The position numbers were made by a program, and so were the translations under genes. Below, piece by piece: positions 16,078 through 24,996 of a stretch of 35,860 nt of DNA; position 1 is the stretch's first letter; each line of letters opens with the position of its first letter. The DNA is from Acidimicrobiaceae bacterium. GTDB taxonomy: Bacteria > Actinomycetota > Acidimicrobiia > Acidimicrobiales > RAAP-2. The stretch spans positions 1-35,860 of the forward strand of contig PKWW01000061.1 of assembly GCA_003132165.1 (NCBI GenBank), read 5' to 3'. The notes beneath the pieces are model-generated. The model saw only the letters and a program-made list of their open reading frames with translations, did not search any database and was not told the DNA's origin.

Positions 16078-16096
16078 TTGATAGGGACACGTCACG

Positions 16097-16999
16097 GTGC
16101 ACATTGATCTCGCATTGATCCTCGGGAGCGCCGTCGTTGGTTTCCTCGTCGGGCTCACGGGCATGGGCGGCGGCGCACTGATGACCCCGATGCTGGTGCT
16201 CGTCTTTGGCGTGACGCCATCGGCCGCCATCTCGTCGGACCTCGTGGCCGCACTCTTCATGAAGCCGCTGGGCGTCGCGGTGCACTTGCGTCGCGGCACC
16301 ATCCACGGGCAGATCGTGAAGTACCTCTGCATCGGCTCGGTGCCGGCGGCCTTCCTCGGGACCTACGCCATGCACGTCGCGGGCCAAAGTGTCACTGCCG
16401 AGAAGCGCCTTCAGTTGATTCTCGGGCTGGCACTGATTCTGGGCGCGGGAGCGATGATCACTCGATTCGTACTCCCATCACGAACCACGTCGACGTCGAC
16501 GGACATCATCGTCCGACGACTCCCGATCATCGCAATTGGCGCCGGGGGCGGTTTCATGGTCGGGCTCACCTCAGTGGGCGCGGGGTCGTTGATCCTCGTG
16601 CTGCTGTTGCTCCTGTACCCAAACCTGCGCAGCGACCGGCTGGTCGGCACCGATCTCGCCCAGTCGATTCCCCTGACACTCGCCGCGACGATTGGCACGC
16701 TGATCTTTGGCCACGTCGAATTCGCCCTTACGACCTCGATCATCATCGGCAGCGTGCCCGCGGTGGTCTGCGGTGCACTGCTCTCCTCGCGAGAGATGAG
16801 TCGCATGCTTCGCCCCTTCATCGCGGGCGTGGCGCTACTCAGCGGGCTGAAGTACGTGGGACTGCCGATTCCGGCGCTCGGCGTCGCTGCGGTCGCCATC
16901 TTGGTGCTCGTCATGGTCGCGACCTTGCGCACCCGACAGATGGAAAAAGTCATCGACCACGACGAACTGGTGCTGGCTGTCGGGGCGACCGACGACTAA
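16097..16999 (+). CDS. TauE/SafE-family membrane permease
   Basis: A 300-aa polytopic protein with about eight hydrophobic helices, predicted to export sulfite or organosulfonates or a related anion. The two-fold internal repeat typical of the family is visible: GLTGMGGGALMTP near residue 19 and GLTSVGAGSLILV near 156. The GTG start has only a poor ribosome site. It has its own AT-rich upstream region with a palindrome. It lies after the helicase gene and converges on era with a one-base gap. The substrate is inferred from the family only. Confidence 0.9.
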   Translation: MHIDLALILGSAVVGFLVGLTGMGGGALMTPMLVLVFGVTPSAAISSDLVAALFMKPLGVAVHLRRGTIHGQIVKYLCIGSVPAAFLGTYAMHVAGQSVTAEKRLQLILGLALILGAGAMITRFVLPSRTTSTSTDIIVRRLPIIAIGAGGGFMVGLTSVGAGSLILVLLLLLYPNLRSDRLVGTDLAQSIPLTLAATIGTLIFGHVEFALTTSIIIGSVPAVVCGALLSSREMSRMLRPFIAGVALLSGLKYVGLPIPALGVAAVAILVLVMVATLRTRQMEKVIDHDELVLAVGATDD

Positions 17000-17000
17000 A

Positions 17001-17906
17001 TCAGTAGCCGAGGCGGTCGAGAATGTCATCGCGCTTCTGCCAACCCGGTTCGACTGAGACTTTCAACTCGAGAAAACAGCCCTCGGGGAGTTGACGCCTT
17101 GCGGCGATGCCGACGTCCTTCAAGAGTTGGCCACCCTTGCCAATGACCATGCCCTTCTGGCTCTCGCGCTCGACGAGGATTTCTACGAGGATGTGCGGCC
17201 ACTCGAACTCGATGACCCGGCAGTGGATCGAATGGGGCAGTTCCTGCTTGGTCTTTCGCACCAGTTGTTCGCGTACGAGCTCGGCGACCCACATCGCCTC
17301 GGGAACGTCGGACACCTCGTCTTCCTCGAACAGGTACGGCGACTCGGGCATGTACTTCTTCACGTACTTGATCAGTTCGGCCGTCCCCTCACCGGTCTTC
17401 GCGGACACCGGGAAGAATTCGACACGCGCCGCGGCGGACTCGAGTCCCCGATCCTCGGCGATCTCGCGCACCGCTTCGTGCGCGGCCATCAGCTGGGCCG
17501 CAATCGTGTCACGCGACGTCCGGTCAATCTTGTTCACCACGACGACCGGGCGGGGTCCGTTGTCGCGCTTGGAGTTCTCCAACAGGGTGCCGATCACGTT
17601 GCGGTCACCTGGTCCGATCGCCTTGCCCGCTTCGATCACGGCGAGGATCACGTCGACGCCGTCCGCGGCCGCGCGGGCGGTCTCGTTGAGCCGTCCACCG
17701 AGTGTCGTCTTCGGGCGGTGGATGCCCGGGGTGTCGACGAAGATGACCTGGATGCCGTCCTCGGTGAGGATGCCGCGAATCGCCTGACGGGTGGTGTTGG
17801 GACTCGCCGAGGTGATCGACACCTTGGTGCCGACGACCTGGTTGAGCAACGTCGACTTACCGACGTTGGGCCGTCCGATGATGGCGGCAAATCCTGAATA
17901 CGTCAC
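17001..17906 (-). CDS. era: GTPase Era
   Basis: A ribosome-assembly GTPase that binds the 3' end of 16S rRNA. The protein is 301 aa. G1 GRPNVGKS is at 11-18, the switch II motif DTPG at 58-61 and NKID at 125-128. A C-terminal KH domain contains IGKGGQLLKDVG. Start GTG 17906 overlaps the stop of the CBS-domain gene as GTGA. It is the last gene of the hrcA operon, right after ybeY and the CNNM gene. This is a conserved grouping whose products act in 30S maturation. Confidence 0.97.
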   Translation of the reverse strand: MTYSGFAAIIGRPNVGKSTLLNQVVGTKVSITSASPNTTRQAIRGILTEDGIQVIFVDTPGIHRPKTTLGGRLNETARAAADGVDVILAVIEAGKAIGPGDRNVIGTLLENSKRDNGPRPVVVVNKIDRTSRDTIAAQLMAAHEAVREIAEDRGLESAAARVEFFPVSAKTGEGTAELIKYVKKYMPESPYLFEEDEVSDVPEAMWVAELVREQLVRKTKQELPHSIHCRVIEFEWPHILVEILVERESQKGMVIGKGGQLLKDVGIAARRQLPEGCFLELKVSVEPGWQKRDDILDRLGY

Positions 17907-19183
17907 TGCTTCTCCATTACTGGTTCGACGAGAACCTCTTCAATTCGACGGCCGTCCATGCGAAGGACCGTGAGGTGATAGTGCCGGGTCGTAAAAGTGT
18001 CGCCCTGTTCGGGAACGCCGCCGGCGAGGTCGAGCACCAATCCCCCGACCGTGTCCCAGCCGTCCTTGGGCAGCGCCAGTTCGTACTCCTCGTTGGCGTC
18101 ATCGATGTTCATGCGCCCGCTGATCGTGAGACCAGCCTCAATCGTCTGCTCGTCGTCCTCGTCGACCGTCGGGTCCGACTCGTCGGTAATCTCGCCGACG
18201 AGCTCTTCGAGCACGTCCTCGAGCGTCACGAGACCCGCGGTGCCGCCGTACTCGTCGACCACCACGAAGAGGTGGCTCTTGCCTTGGCGGATCTCCGTCA
18301 ACAGCGATGCCACCTTCTTGGTCTCGGGCACAAAGCGCGCCTCGCCCATGTGCCTGGCGATGAGCTCATCGCCCCGCCCCTCGTTCACCAGACGCGCGAG
18401 ATGGCGCAGGTTCACGATCCCCACGACGTCGTCCACACCCTCGCCCAGCACCGGGATCCTTGAACGACCGGTCTCGATGGCCAGATCGAGCGCAGTGCGG
18501 ACGCTCTCGGTGCTCTCGATGTCGACCATGTCAATCCTCGGCACCATCACCTCTCGGACGATGGTGTCGCCGAATTCAATGACGGAATGAATGAAGTTAC
18601 GCTCCGATGACGCGATGGCGTGGTCCTCGTGCGCGACGTCGGCCATCGCGAGGACTTCGGACTCGGTCATGCGCTGGGTCTGGCCGGTCGAACCAAAGAG
18701 TCCAATGACCCCTTGGGCAATGGAGAGCAGCAACGACGAAATCCACTTGATGGGCCAGAACTTGAGTAGCGCTCCGACGACCGGGGCCGTCGTCAGCGCC
18801 GCCCTGTCGGGGTGCTGGACGGCGAAGTTCTTCGGAATGGCTTCGAAGATGACGAAGATGACGACGACTTCGCCCACCGTGGCGATGAAGACGCCCGCGG
18901 CGCCGAAGAGACGTTCGGCGAGCACGCCGACCATCGTCGCCGAGACCAATTGGCAGATGAGTACCAACAGCAGGAGCGGGTTGAGGAACTTCTCGGGCGC
19001 TTCGGCAAGTTTTACCAGGGCCCTGGATCCCCGGCGTCCTTCGTCGCGCAGCGAGCGAGCGCGTGACTTGTTCATCCGCACGAGCGAGGTCTCGGCGAGC
19101 GCGAAGAAGCCCGACAGTATGAGCAGCACCAGAACGCTCAGTGAAAGATAGGTGTCGCTCGACGACCACGTGGTCGCAATCAC
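17903..19183 (-). CDS. CNNM/CorC-family membrane protein with CBS pair
   Basis: A 426-aa protein with an N-terminal DUF21 (CNNM) membrane domain of about three or four helices (LSVLVLLILSGFFALAETSL near residue 15). Two CBS domains lie at about 190-310, with VPRIDMV and DEYGGTAGLVTLEDVLEE, and a C-terminal CorC_HlyC domain is present. The family is linked to magnesium and other divalent-ion transport; older annotations call it hemolysin. GTG 19183 overlaps the ybeY stop as GTGA. The long open frame to 19714 is not family-like. Confidence 0.93.
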   Translation of the reverse strand: MIATTWSSSDTYLSLSVLVLLILSGFFALAETSLVRMNKSRARSLRDEGRRGSRALVKLAEAPEKFLNPLLLLVLICQLVSATMVGVLAERLFGAAGVFIATVGEVVVIFVIFEAIPKNFAVQHPDRAALTTAPVVGALLKFWPIKWISSLLLSIAQGVIGLFGSTGQTQRMTESEVLAMADVAHEDHAIASSERNFIHSVIEFGDTIVREVMVPRIDMVDIESTESVRTALDLAIETGRSRIPVLGEGVDDVVGIVNLRHLARLVNEGRGDELIARHMGEARFVPETKKVASLLTEIRQGKSHLFVVVDEYGGTAGLVTLEDVLEELVGEITDESDPTVDEDDEQTIEAGLTISGRMNIDDANEEYELALPKDGWDTVGGLVLDLAGGVPEQGDTFTTRHYHLTVLRMDGRRIEEVLVEPVMEKQ

Positions 19184-19686
19184 GACGACGTCCCCTGATA
19201 GTGGCGCCCGAGCAGTTCGCGCTCGCGCGCCTCCATGCGTTCGGCCTCCTCGTCGACCATATGGTCCCACCCGAGCAGATGCAGGACCCCGTGCACGACC
19301 AGCAATGCAATCTCGTCCTCGAACGTGCACTCGTGCTCGACCGCGTTGCGCGCGGCGACCGACGGGCAGATGACGATGTCGCCGATCAACTGGGGGATCT
19401 CCTGAGCCGGTGGTTCGCCCGGTCCGGTGCCGCCCGCGTCGGGCACGCGCCCCGTAGGATCCGCCTCGCCCTCGATGGGAAAACTGAGCACGTCGGTGGG
19501 GCCCTGTTTGCCCATGAACTGCTGGTTCAACGACGCAATCGTCGCTTCGTCGGAGAAGATGAGCGACACCTCGGCGAGCCCGCGCACGCCCTCGTCGACC
19601 AGGGCGCCGTTCGCGAGCGCGACCCAGCGTTCGAGGTCGACGAGGTAATCGTGCTGCTCGTCGGCAGCGTAGATGTCGATGGTCAT
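19180..19686 (-). CDS. ybeY: Endoribonuclease YbeY
   Basis: A zinc-dependent RNase that matures the 3' end of 16S rRNA and takes part in ribosome quality control. The protein is 168 aa. The metal motif HGVLHLLGWDH at 132-142 has all three histidines. FSDEATIASLNQQFMG and TDVLSFP are the family's central motifs. A Gly/Pro-rich loop at about 79-95 is a little longer than usual. ATG 19686 overlaps the phoH stop (ATGA) and replaces a longer out-of-family start at 19788. Confidence 0.96.
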   Translation of the reverse strand: MTIDIYAADEQHDYLVDLERWVALANGALVDEGVRGLAEVSLIFSDEATIASLNQQFMGKQGPTDVLSFPIEGEADPTGRVPDAGGTGPGEPPAQEIPQLIGDIVICPSVAARNAVEHECTFEDEIALLVVHGVLHLLGWDHMVDEEAERMEARERELLGRHYQGTSS

Positions 19687-20648
19687 GGCTGTGTTTGCTC
19701 GTACGCTGCGACAATGTCGGCGACGATGCGGTGGCGCACGACGTCCTTCGCGGTCAGGTGCACGAAGCTGATGCCGTCGACGTTCCACAGGATCTTCTCG
19801 ATGTTGGCGAGACCGCTGTGCTTACCGTTGAGGTCGACCTGGGTCACATCACCCGTGACCACTGCCTTGGAGTTGAATCCGATGCGGGTGAGGAACATCT
19901 TCATCTGCTCGGGCGTGGTGTTCTGGGCCTCGTCGAGGATGATGAACGAGTCGTTCAGCGTGCGCCCGCGCATGAACGCGAGCGGCGCCACTTCAATGGT
20001 GCCGTTCGCGATGAGGCGCTGGGCCCCCTCGGGTCCAACCATGTCGTAGAGGGCGTCGTACAGAGGACGAAGGTACGGGTCAACCTTGGCCATGATGTCA
20101 CCGGGCAGGAAGCCCAAGTGCTCACCCGCCTCGACGGCCGGACGGGTCAGTACGATGCGCTGGACCTGTCGACGGTGCAGGGCCTGGACTGCCGCCGCGA
20201 CCGCCAGATAGCTCTTGCCGGTACCCGCGGGTCCGATGCCGAACGTGATGATCGAGGTATCGATGGCGTCGGTGTAACGCTTCTGTCCCGCGGTCGAGGG
20301 ACGGATGGTCTTGCCCTTGGCGCCGCGCACGACCTCGTGCTTCAGAACCTCGCTCGGACGTAGGTCGTCGGCGACCATGTCGATGGTTCGAGAGATCTTC
20401 GTGGGGTCGAGGGCTTGTCCGCTTTCGAGAACCAGCACCAGTTCATCGAAGAGACGCAGCACCTTCGCGGCATCGGGACCGGCGACCGAGATCTGGTTCC
20501 CCTGAACGCGGATCTTCGAATGCGGGAACGATCGCTCGACCACACGCAGATGCTCGTCGCGCGGACCCAGCAGGCCCGACATGAGATGGGTGTTTGGAAC
20601 AAAGGTGGTCGCCGTCAGGGCCTCAGTGGCCGAGGCATCAAATGTCAT
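19683..20648 (-). CDS. phoH: PhoH-like ATPase (YbeZ type)
   Basis: A 321-aa P-loop ATPase that usually partners YbeY in RNA metabolism. Walker A GPAGTGKS is at about 139-146 and Walker [10 protein letters not shown] ends near 243. [17 protein letters not shown] is typical of the family. An N-terminal KH-like segment covers about 35-95. I chose ATG 20648, which overlaps the HIT stop (ATGA) like the other junctions in this operon; GTG 20660 would add four residues. Confidence 0.95.
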   Translation of the reverse strand: MTFDASATEALTATTFVPNTHLMSGLLGPRDEHLRVVERSFPHSKIRVQGNQISVAGPDAAKVLRLFDELVLVLESGQALDPTKISRTIDMVADDLRPSEVLKHEVVRGAKGKTIRPSTAGQKRYTDAIDTSIITFGIGPAGTGKSYLAVAAAVQALHRRQVQRIVLTRPAVEAGEHLGFLPGDIMAKVDPYLRPLYDALYDMVGPEGAQRLIANGTIEVAPLAFMRGRTLNDSFIILDEAQNTTPEQMKMFLTRIGFNSKAVVTGDVTQVDLNGKHSGLANIEKILWNVDGISFVHLTAKDVVRHRIVADIVAAYEQTQP

Positions 20649-20989
20649 CCGGGGGGCCACTCCAATCGCCTTCCGCCAAGCACGTGCAAGTGCAAATGTG
20701 GCACGGTCATCTGCGCATCCACCCCTACGTTCATCACCAGGCGGTAGCCGCTCTCGCGAACTCCCTCGATCTCGGTGACTCGCTGAGCCAGCATGACCAG
20801 GTCGTCGACGACGCCGCCGTGGACGTCAGCGATGTGATCGGCGCTCGTAATATGTTGCTTCGGAACGACGAGCACGTGCACCGGCGCCTGAGGCTCGATG
20901 TCGAAGAACGCGTAGGCGGTGTCGCTCTCGGCGACCTTCTTCGAGGGAATCTCTCCCGCGACTATTTTGCAAAAAAGGCAATCACTCAT
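20645..20989 (-). CDS. HIT-family nucleotide hydrolase (HinT-like)
   Basis: A 114-aa purine-nucleoside phosphoramidase-type protein. The histidine triad HLHLHV is at 98-103. N-terminal CLFCKI supplies two cysteines of a possible zinc site together with later histidines. Full-length for a HinT protein. ATG 20989 lies 15 bp after the rsmE stop, and the gene ends in an ATGA overlap with phoH. Its physiological substrate is unknown in most bacteria. Confidence 0.94.
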   Translation of the reverse strand: MSDCLFCKIVAGEIPSKKVAESDTAYAFFDIEPQAPVHVLVVPKQHITSADHIADVHGGVVDDLVMLAQRVTEIEGVRESGYRLVMNVGVDAQMTVPHLHLHVLGGRRLEWPPG

Positions 20990-21004
20990 GTGCTGCTCTC
21001 ATCA

Positions 21005-21718
21005 TTACTCATGGCGCTGCGGGTTGACGGTAAATCCCCACCCACCAGCACCAAAGGCCAGAATCGACGCGGCCACGACGCCCGCGGTCTCGGCGCGCAG
21101 CACCGTCGGCCCGAGGCCAACGCGATGCCGGTCCGTGGCCCATTCCTCGGGTCCCCAGCCGCCTTCAGGTCCGATCGCCACGGCGCGAACGCCGCTCCAA
21201 TCAGGGTCCCCGTCGAAATCGGCGACCGACACAACGGCGGGCACGTCGCTCACGTGCACCGGCTCGTCGACCACGATCTCGTAGGTTCGACGGCACTGGC
21301 CGCTCGCCTCCCTGGCGATGCGGCGCCAGCGCGCCACTATCTTCTCGCGGGTCTCACCCTTGAACTTCACGACGAGGTGCTGGCTGATCAAGGGCACGAT
21401 GCGGCCCACCCCCAGCTCGGTCGCCTTGGCGACCGCCCACTCGCTGCGGTCACCCTTCAGCGGTGCGAGGTACAGCGACGTCAGCGGTGTCGGCGGATCG
21501 ACGTGCACCGGCGTCACGCGCGAGAGGCCCGCGTCGTTCACCTCGCAGAGCGACCACGAACCGCGCCCGTCGGTCACGACGATCTCCTCGCCGCTTCGCG
21601 CGCGAAGGACGGTGCGCAGGTGATGCTCGTCGTCACGACCGAGCGACGGTCGATCAGGGTCCTCGACGATGAACTGGCCGAGCGCCGCCACGCGGCGCGA
21701 CCACTCGAGTGGGCTCAC
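21005..21718 (-). CDS. rsmE: 16S rRNA m3U1498 methyltransferase RsmE
   Basis: A SPOUT-class methyltransferase of 237 aa. An N-terminal PUA-like domain (HHLRTVLRARSGEEIVV) is followed by LAPLKGDRSEWAVAKATELGV, split here as LAPLKGDR and KATELGV, and the SAM-binding knot IGPEGGWGPEEW and LRAETAGVVA. GTG 21718 overlaps the dnaJ stop as GTGA. The dnaJ-rsmE-HIT order is common in actinobacteria. Confidence 0.95.
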   Translation of the reverse strand: MSPLEWSRRVAALGQFIVEDPDRPSLGRDDEHHLRTVLRARSGEEIVVTDGRGSWSLCEVNDAGLSRVTPVHVDPPTPLTSLYLAPLKGDRSEWAVAKATELGVGRIVPLISQHLVVKFKGETREKIVARWRRIAREASGQCRRTYEIVVDEPVHVSDVPAVVSVADFDGDPDWSGVRAVAIGPEGGWGPEEWATDRHRVGLGPTVLRAETAGVVAASILAFGAGGWGFTVNPQRHE

Positions 21719-22824
21719 TTCTTCGCTCCGCGCTTGCGCGAGAACAACTTGCCCGAATGCTCACTCAGATGCTCGCCACGGTGCTCGGCGAGTTGGCGCA
21801 GCAGGTCACGCGACGTCTCGTCCAATTCAGTCGGCACGTCAACGACCAGATGCACGAACAAGTCGCCGCGTCCGCGCCCGTGCAGGTGTTCGACGCCTTC
21901 GTGGCGCACGCGGTGGATGGTACCGTTCGCGCTGCCCGGTTCGACCTCGATGCTGGTGGTGGCGCGCAGTGTCGGCACGTCGATCTCGGCACCGAGCGCT
22001 GCCTGGGTGTAGGCGATGTGCGCCTCGTGGTGCAGGTCGTCACCGTGACGTTCGAAACGTTCGTCGGGCTCGACGCGCAGGTGTACGAAGAGTCGGCCGT
22101 TACCGCCCCCACGCGCGCCCGCGGGACCCCGGTCGGCGAGCCGCATGGTCGAACCGTCTTCCACGCCCGCAGGGATCTGGATCGTGAACGTCGACGTGGC
22201 GTTCTGGCGTCCTTCGCCGTGACAGCTCTCACACGGTGATTCGATGCGCGAGCCCATACCGTTGCACCTCGAGCACGGCATGGAGGTGACCATCTGGCCG
22301 AGGATTGAATTGCGCACGCGGCGCACCTCGCCGACGCCCGCGCACTCGAGACACGTCACGGGCGACGTTCCCGGGGCGCAGCCCGAACCCGAGCACGTCG
22401 CGCAGCGCTGGGGCAGCGTGACCGTGATCTCGTGCGACGCACCAAAAGCCGCGTCGTCGAGAGTGATGTCGACCGAGATCTCGGCGTCCGGACCCGGCTG
22501 GGGACCGCGACGTTGCTGGGGACGTTGGCCCATCCCGCCGAAGAACATGTCGAAGATATCCTGGACGGATCCGGCGCCGAACGGATTGCCACCGGCCCCG
22601 GCGTCCGAACCGAAGCGGTCGTAGTTGGCGCGTCGCTCGGGGTCCGAAAGGATCTCGTAGGCCTGGGATACCTCTTTGAAATGCGCCTCGGCCTCGGGGT
22701 CGCTCTGATTCGCGTCGGGGTGGTATTGGCGCGCGAGTCGTCGGTACGACTTCTTCAGGTCGTCGGGCGAGACGTCGTGATCGACTTCGAGAACTGCGTA
22801 GAGATCGGGACTAGGCAAGATCAT
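21715..22824 (-). CDS. dnaJ: Chaperone DnaJ
   Basis: The J-domain co-chaperone of DnaK, about 369 aa. The J domain has HPD (QYHPDAN) near residue 35. A short Gly/Phe stretch is at about 75-95. Four zinc repeats follow: CATCSGSG, CLECAGVG, CSRCNGMG and CESCHGEG. Then come the substrate-binding domains. The start is uncertain, since GTG 22833, ATG 22824 and TTG 22818 are all in frame and inside the end of hrcA. GGAGAGG best serves TTG 22818 (six-base spacing). The overlap with hrcA implies coupled translation and shared HrcA/CIRCE control. Confidence 0.95.
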   Translation of the reverse strand: MILPSPDLYAVLEVDHDVSPDDLKKSYRRLARQYHPDANQSDPEAEAHFKEVSQAYEILSDPERRANYDRFGSDAGAGGNPFGAGSVQDIFDMFFGGMGQRPQQRRGPQPGPDAEISVDITLDDAAFGASHEITVTLPQRCATCSGSGCAPGTSPVTCLECAGVGEVRRVRNSILGQMVTSMPCSRCNGMGSRIESPCESCHGEGRQNATSTFTIQIPAGVEDGSTMRLADRGPAGARGGGNGRLFVHLRVEPDERFERHGDDLHHEAHIAYTQAALGAEIDVPTLRATTSIEVEPGSANGTIHRVRHEGVEHLHGRGRGDLFVHLVVDVPTELDETSRDLLRQLAEHRGEHLSEHSGKLFSRKRGAKK

Positions 22825-23860
22825 CCTCTCCACCGAAATGGCGGGTCAAGTGCTGGGATACCATCCCGGCGGCGGCTAACGCTTCGCGGTACTTCATCCT
22901 GGTGGGCCCGAGCAGGCCCACCGCGCCGGCGGGTACGCCGTCGATGGTCACCGGGGCGACAATGACCGCACACGCCGAGAGGGGCTCGTAACCGTGCTCG
23001 GAGCCAATCGCGACCGAGAGGCCCTGGTTCAAGATGTCCTGGACGAGTGTGACGACGAGCAGCTCCTGTTCGAGGATGCTGAGCACCTTGCGCACGGTCT
23101 CCACACCCTCGAAGACCTCGGCCACCTTGGACGATCCCCCGATGTAGACCTGTTCACCGTCGGTCGTCGGCTGTTCGGCGTGCAGCACGCTTACTGACTG
23201 GCGAATCAACATCGAGACGTTGTCCGAATGCGAAGGAACCTGCACCCGACTCTCGAGCGTGGTCCCGATGAGAATGGCGTGCAACTGACGCGACGCTTCG
23301 GTGACGTCGACAAAATGCGCGTCGAATTCGGTGCTCACGCTGTGCTTCACCACGGAACCGTCGGAGAACACAGCGACGAGTAGTTGGTGGTGCACGTCGA
23401 GGCTCACGAGCTGGACACTGAGGATCGAGGCATGCGCGTGACCGGCGCCGACCACGACCGAGGTGTAACTAGTGAGTTGACTCAGTAGCGTCGAGGTTTG
23501 TTCCAGGACGTCCTCGACCTCGCCGCGGACGTTCGCGAAGAAGTCCTTCACCTGGTGTTGCTGGGCTGAACTCAGCACCCCGGACTTCAGATGGTCAACG
23601 AAGAAGCGATACCCCTTGTCGGTGGGCACCCGGCCCGCGGACGTGTGGGGCTGGGCGAGGTAGCCCTCGCGCTCGAGCGCGACCATCTCGGACCTCACCG
23701 TGGCGGGCGACACCGCCACATCGGGACTGTGGGCGACCGAGGAGGAGCCGACCGGCTGGGCGGTGTTGATGTGCTCGGCCACGACCGCTTCGAGAATCGT
23801 GGCCTTGCGGGCGTCGAGATCGCTGGATGATGCTGGTGTTTTGACGTTGCGACGAGCCAC
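22811..23860 (-). CDS. hrcA: Heat-inducible transcription repressor HrcA
   Basis: Binds CIRCE and represses chaperone genes until heat or unfolded proteins titrate GroEL. The protein is 349 aa. The N-terminal winged helix has SPATVRSEMVALEREGYL, then the family signature HTSAGRVPTDKGYRFFVDHL, written here as HTSAGRVPTDKG and YRFFVDHL. A GAF-like domain follows. GTG 23860 has AAGGAGG four bases upstream. A CIRCE element sits 13 bp before the start, so the gene controls itself and the seven genes behind it, subject to internal promoters. Confidence 0.97.
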   Translation of the reverse strand: MARRNVKTPASSSDLDARKATILEAVVAEHINTAQPVGSSSVAHSPDVAVSPATVRSEMVALEREGYLAQPHTSAGRVPTDKGYRFFVDHLKSGVLSSAQQHQVKDFFANVRGEVEDVLEQTSTLLSQLTSYTSVVVGAGHAHASILSVQLVSLDVHHQLLVAVFSDGSVVKHSVSTEFDAHFVDVTEASRQLHAILIGTTLESRVQVPSHSDNVSMLIRQSVSVLHAEQPTTDGEQVYIGGSSKVAEVFEGVETVRKVLSILEQELLVVTLVQDILNQGLSVAIGSEHGYEPLSACAVIVAPVTIDGVPAGAVGLLGPTRMKYREALAAAGMVSQHLTRHFGGEDDLA

Positions 23861-23872
23861 GGTTCCTCCTTG

Positions 23873-23899
23873 TTAGCAGTCAATTCTACCGAGTGCCAA
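23873..23899. promoter_or_regulatory. CIRCE operator (HrcA binding site)
   Basis: On the minus strand the arms are TTGGCACTC and GACTGCTAA, separated by exactly 9 bp. Each arm has one mismatch to the consensus TTAGCACTC-N9-GAGTGCTAA. It lies just before hrcA, as expected. The spacer holds TAGAAT. Confidence 0.92.
23883..23888 (-). promoter_or_regulatory. Candidate -10 box of hrcA inside CIRCE
   Basis: TAGAAT on the minus strand in the CIRCE spacer. It predicts a start about seven bases downstream and a short leader carrying AAGGAGG. No good -35 is visible. Confidence 0.5.
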
Positions 23900-23931
23900 C
23901 GAACTTGGTCCCGCGGTGATTTCTTCGCACT

Positions 23932-23937
23932 TAAGGT
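23932..23937 (+). promoter_or_regulatory. Candidate -10 box of the DUF2332 gene (leaderless)
   Basis: TAAGGT followed by six bases and GTG 23944. There is no room for a ribosome binding site after a start at +1. Confidence 0.45.
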
Positions 23938-23943
23938 GAGCGC

Positions 23944-24996
23944 GTGAGCGAAACTCCCCTCGACGCCGCCGCCTACTACCGCTGGTCATTGTCGCCCGAG
24001 GACCGCGCTCGCCTGCCTCGCTACGACAAGCTCGTCGACGCCCTGGCGGACTCAGAGATCGCCTGTCACCTGCTGGTAGAAGCCCGACCCGGGCAGCGCA
24101 ACCCGATGCTCGTGTTGGCGGCGCTCCACTACAGCGCTCTGGCTGGCGATGAGGTGCTCGCCCCCCTCTACGGGGCCATTACCGAGACGGCCCCCGACGC
24201 GTTCGCACGACGCGTGGTCGAACGTCTCGAGGCCCGACCGGACCTCGTGCGCGCGCAGTTGCACCGGGCCACCCAGACCAACGAACCCGGTCGCAGTGCG
24301 ATCATCAGGGCCGTGTTGCGAGAATTACGAGCCCGAGGAGTCCTCCAAGTGCATCTCATTGACGTCGGCACGTCAATGGGGCTCAACCTGTACCCCGATT
24401 TCTACCGGGTCAACGTCGACGATCCCTCGGACGTCGCGGCGCTGCTCATGGAGGACCTGCACGGTACTGCACAGAGTGGGCCACTCCCCGTAATCCACCA
24501 GCGCATCGGCATCGACCTCAACCCCCTCGATCCTGAGAACCCCGACCACGTGCTGTGGCTGCGGGCTTGCCTTTGGCCCGAAGAGCCCCAGCGCAGTGAG
24601 CGATTCCTCGCGGTGCTCGCCGAGATGAAGTCGTGGCCGCGCGCCACCCGATTGCAGGGCGCGGCCAACGACCTGATCGATGGGGCAATGGCGCGGTGCG
24701 CGGTGCCGGCGACACCGGTGATCTTCCATTCCTGGGTCGCCGCGTACTTCTCGATGGATCAGCAGACCCAGTGGCGTGAGCTGGTCATGCGCCACGTGGG
24801 AGAGCGGGCCGTGTGGGTCTACTGCGAACATCCCGGGGGCGTGAAGGGACTCGAGCCCCCCTCGAGCGATTTCGACTCACCCCGACCGGGCGGTACCCAG
24901 ATCGTCGTCGCCGAGACCGGCGAGGAGCCCGTGTCGTGGGGTTGGGCCCACCCGCACGGGCGATGGATCGCGATGACGCCTGGGGCGTTGCGTTAA
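23944..24996 (+). CDS. DUF2332-family protein
   Basis: A 350-aa cytosolic protein of a family common in actinobacteria and of unproven function. The family-typical motif [19 protein letters not shown] (about residues 138-156) resembles the SAM-site loop of Rossmann methyltransferases. [20 protein letters not shown], split as GIDLNPLD and [14 protein letters not shown], follows at about 188-210. The GTG start has no ribosome site. It is divergent from hrcA, with the CIRCE element in the gap, and its last four bases overlap the lepA stop on the other strand. A methyltransferase-like role is only a guess. Confidence 0.85.
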   Translation: MSETPLDAAAYYRWSLSPEDRARLPRYDKLVDALADSEIACHLLVEARPGQRNPMLVLAALHYSALAGDEVLAPLYGAITETAPDAFARRVVERLEARPDLVRAQLHRATQTNEPGRSAIIRAVLRELRARGVLQVHLIDVGTSMGLNLYPDFYRVNVDDPSDVAALLMEDLHGTAQSGPLPVIHQRIGIDLNPLDPENPDHVLWLRACLWPEEPQRSERFLAVLAEMKSWPRATRLQGAANDLIDGAMARCAVPATPVIFHSWVAAYFSMDQQTQWRELVMRHVGERAVWVYCEHPGGVKGLEPPSSDFDSPRPGGTQIVVAETGEEPVSWGWAHPHGRWIAMTPGALR

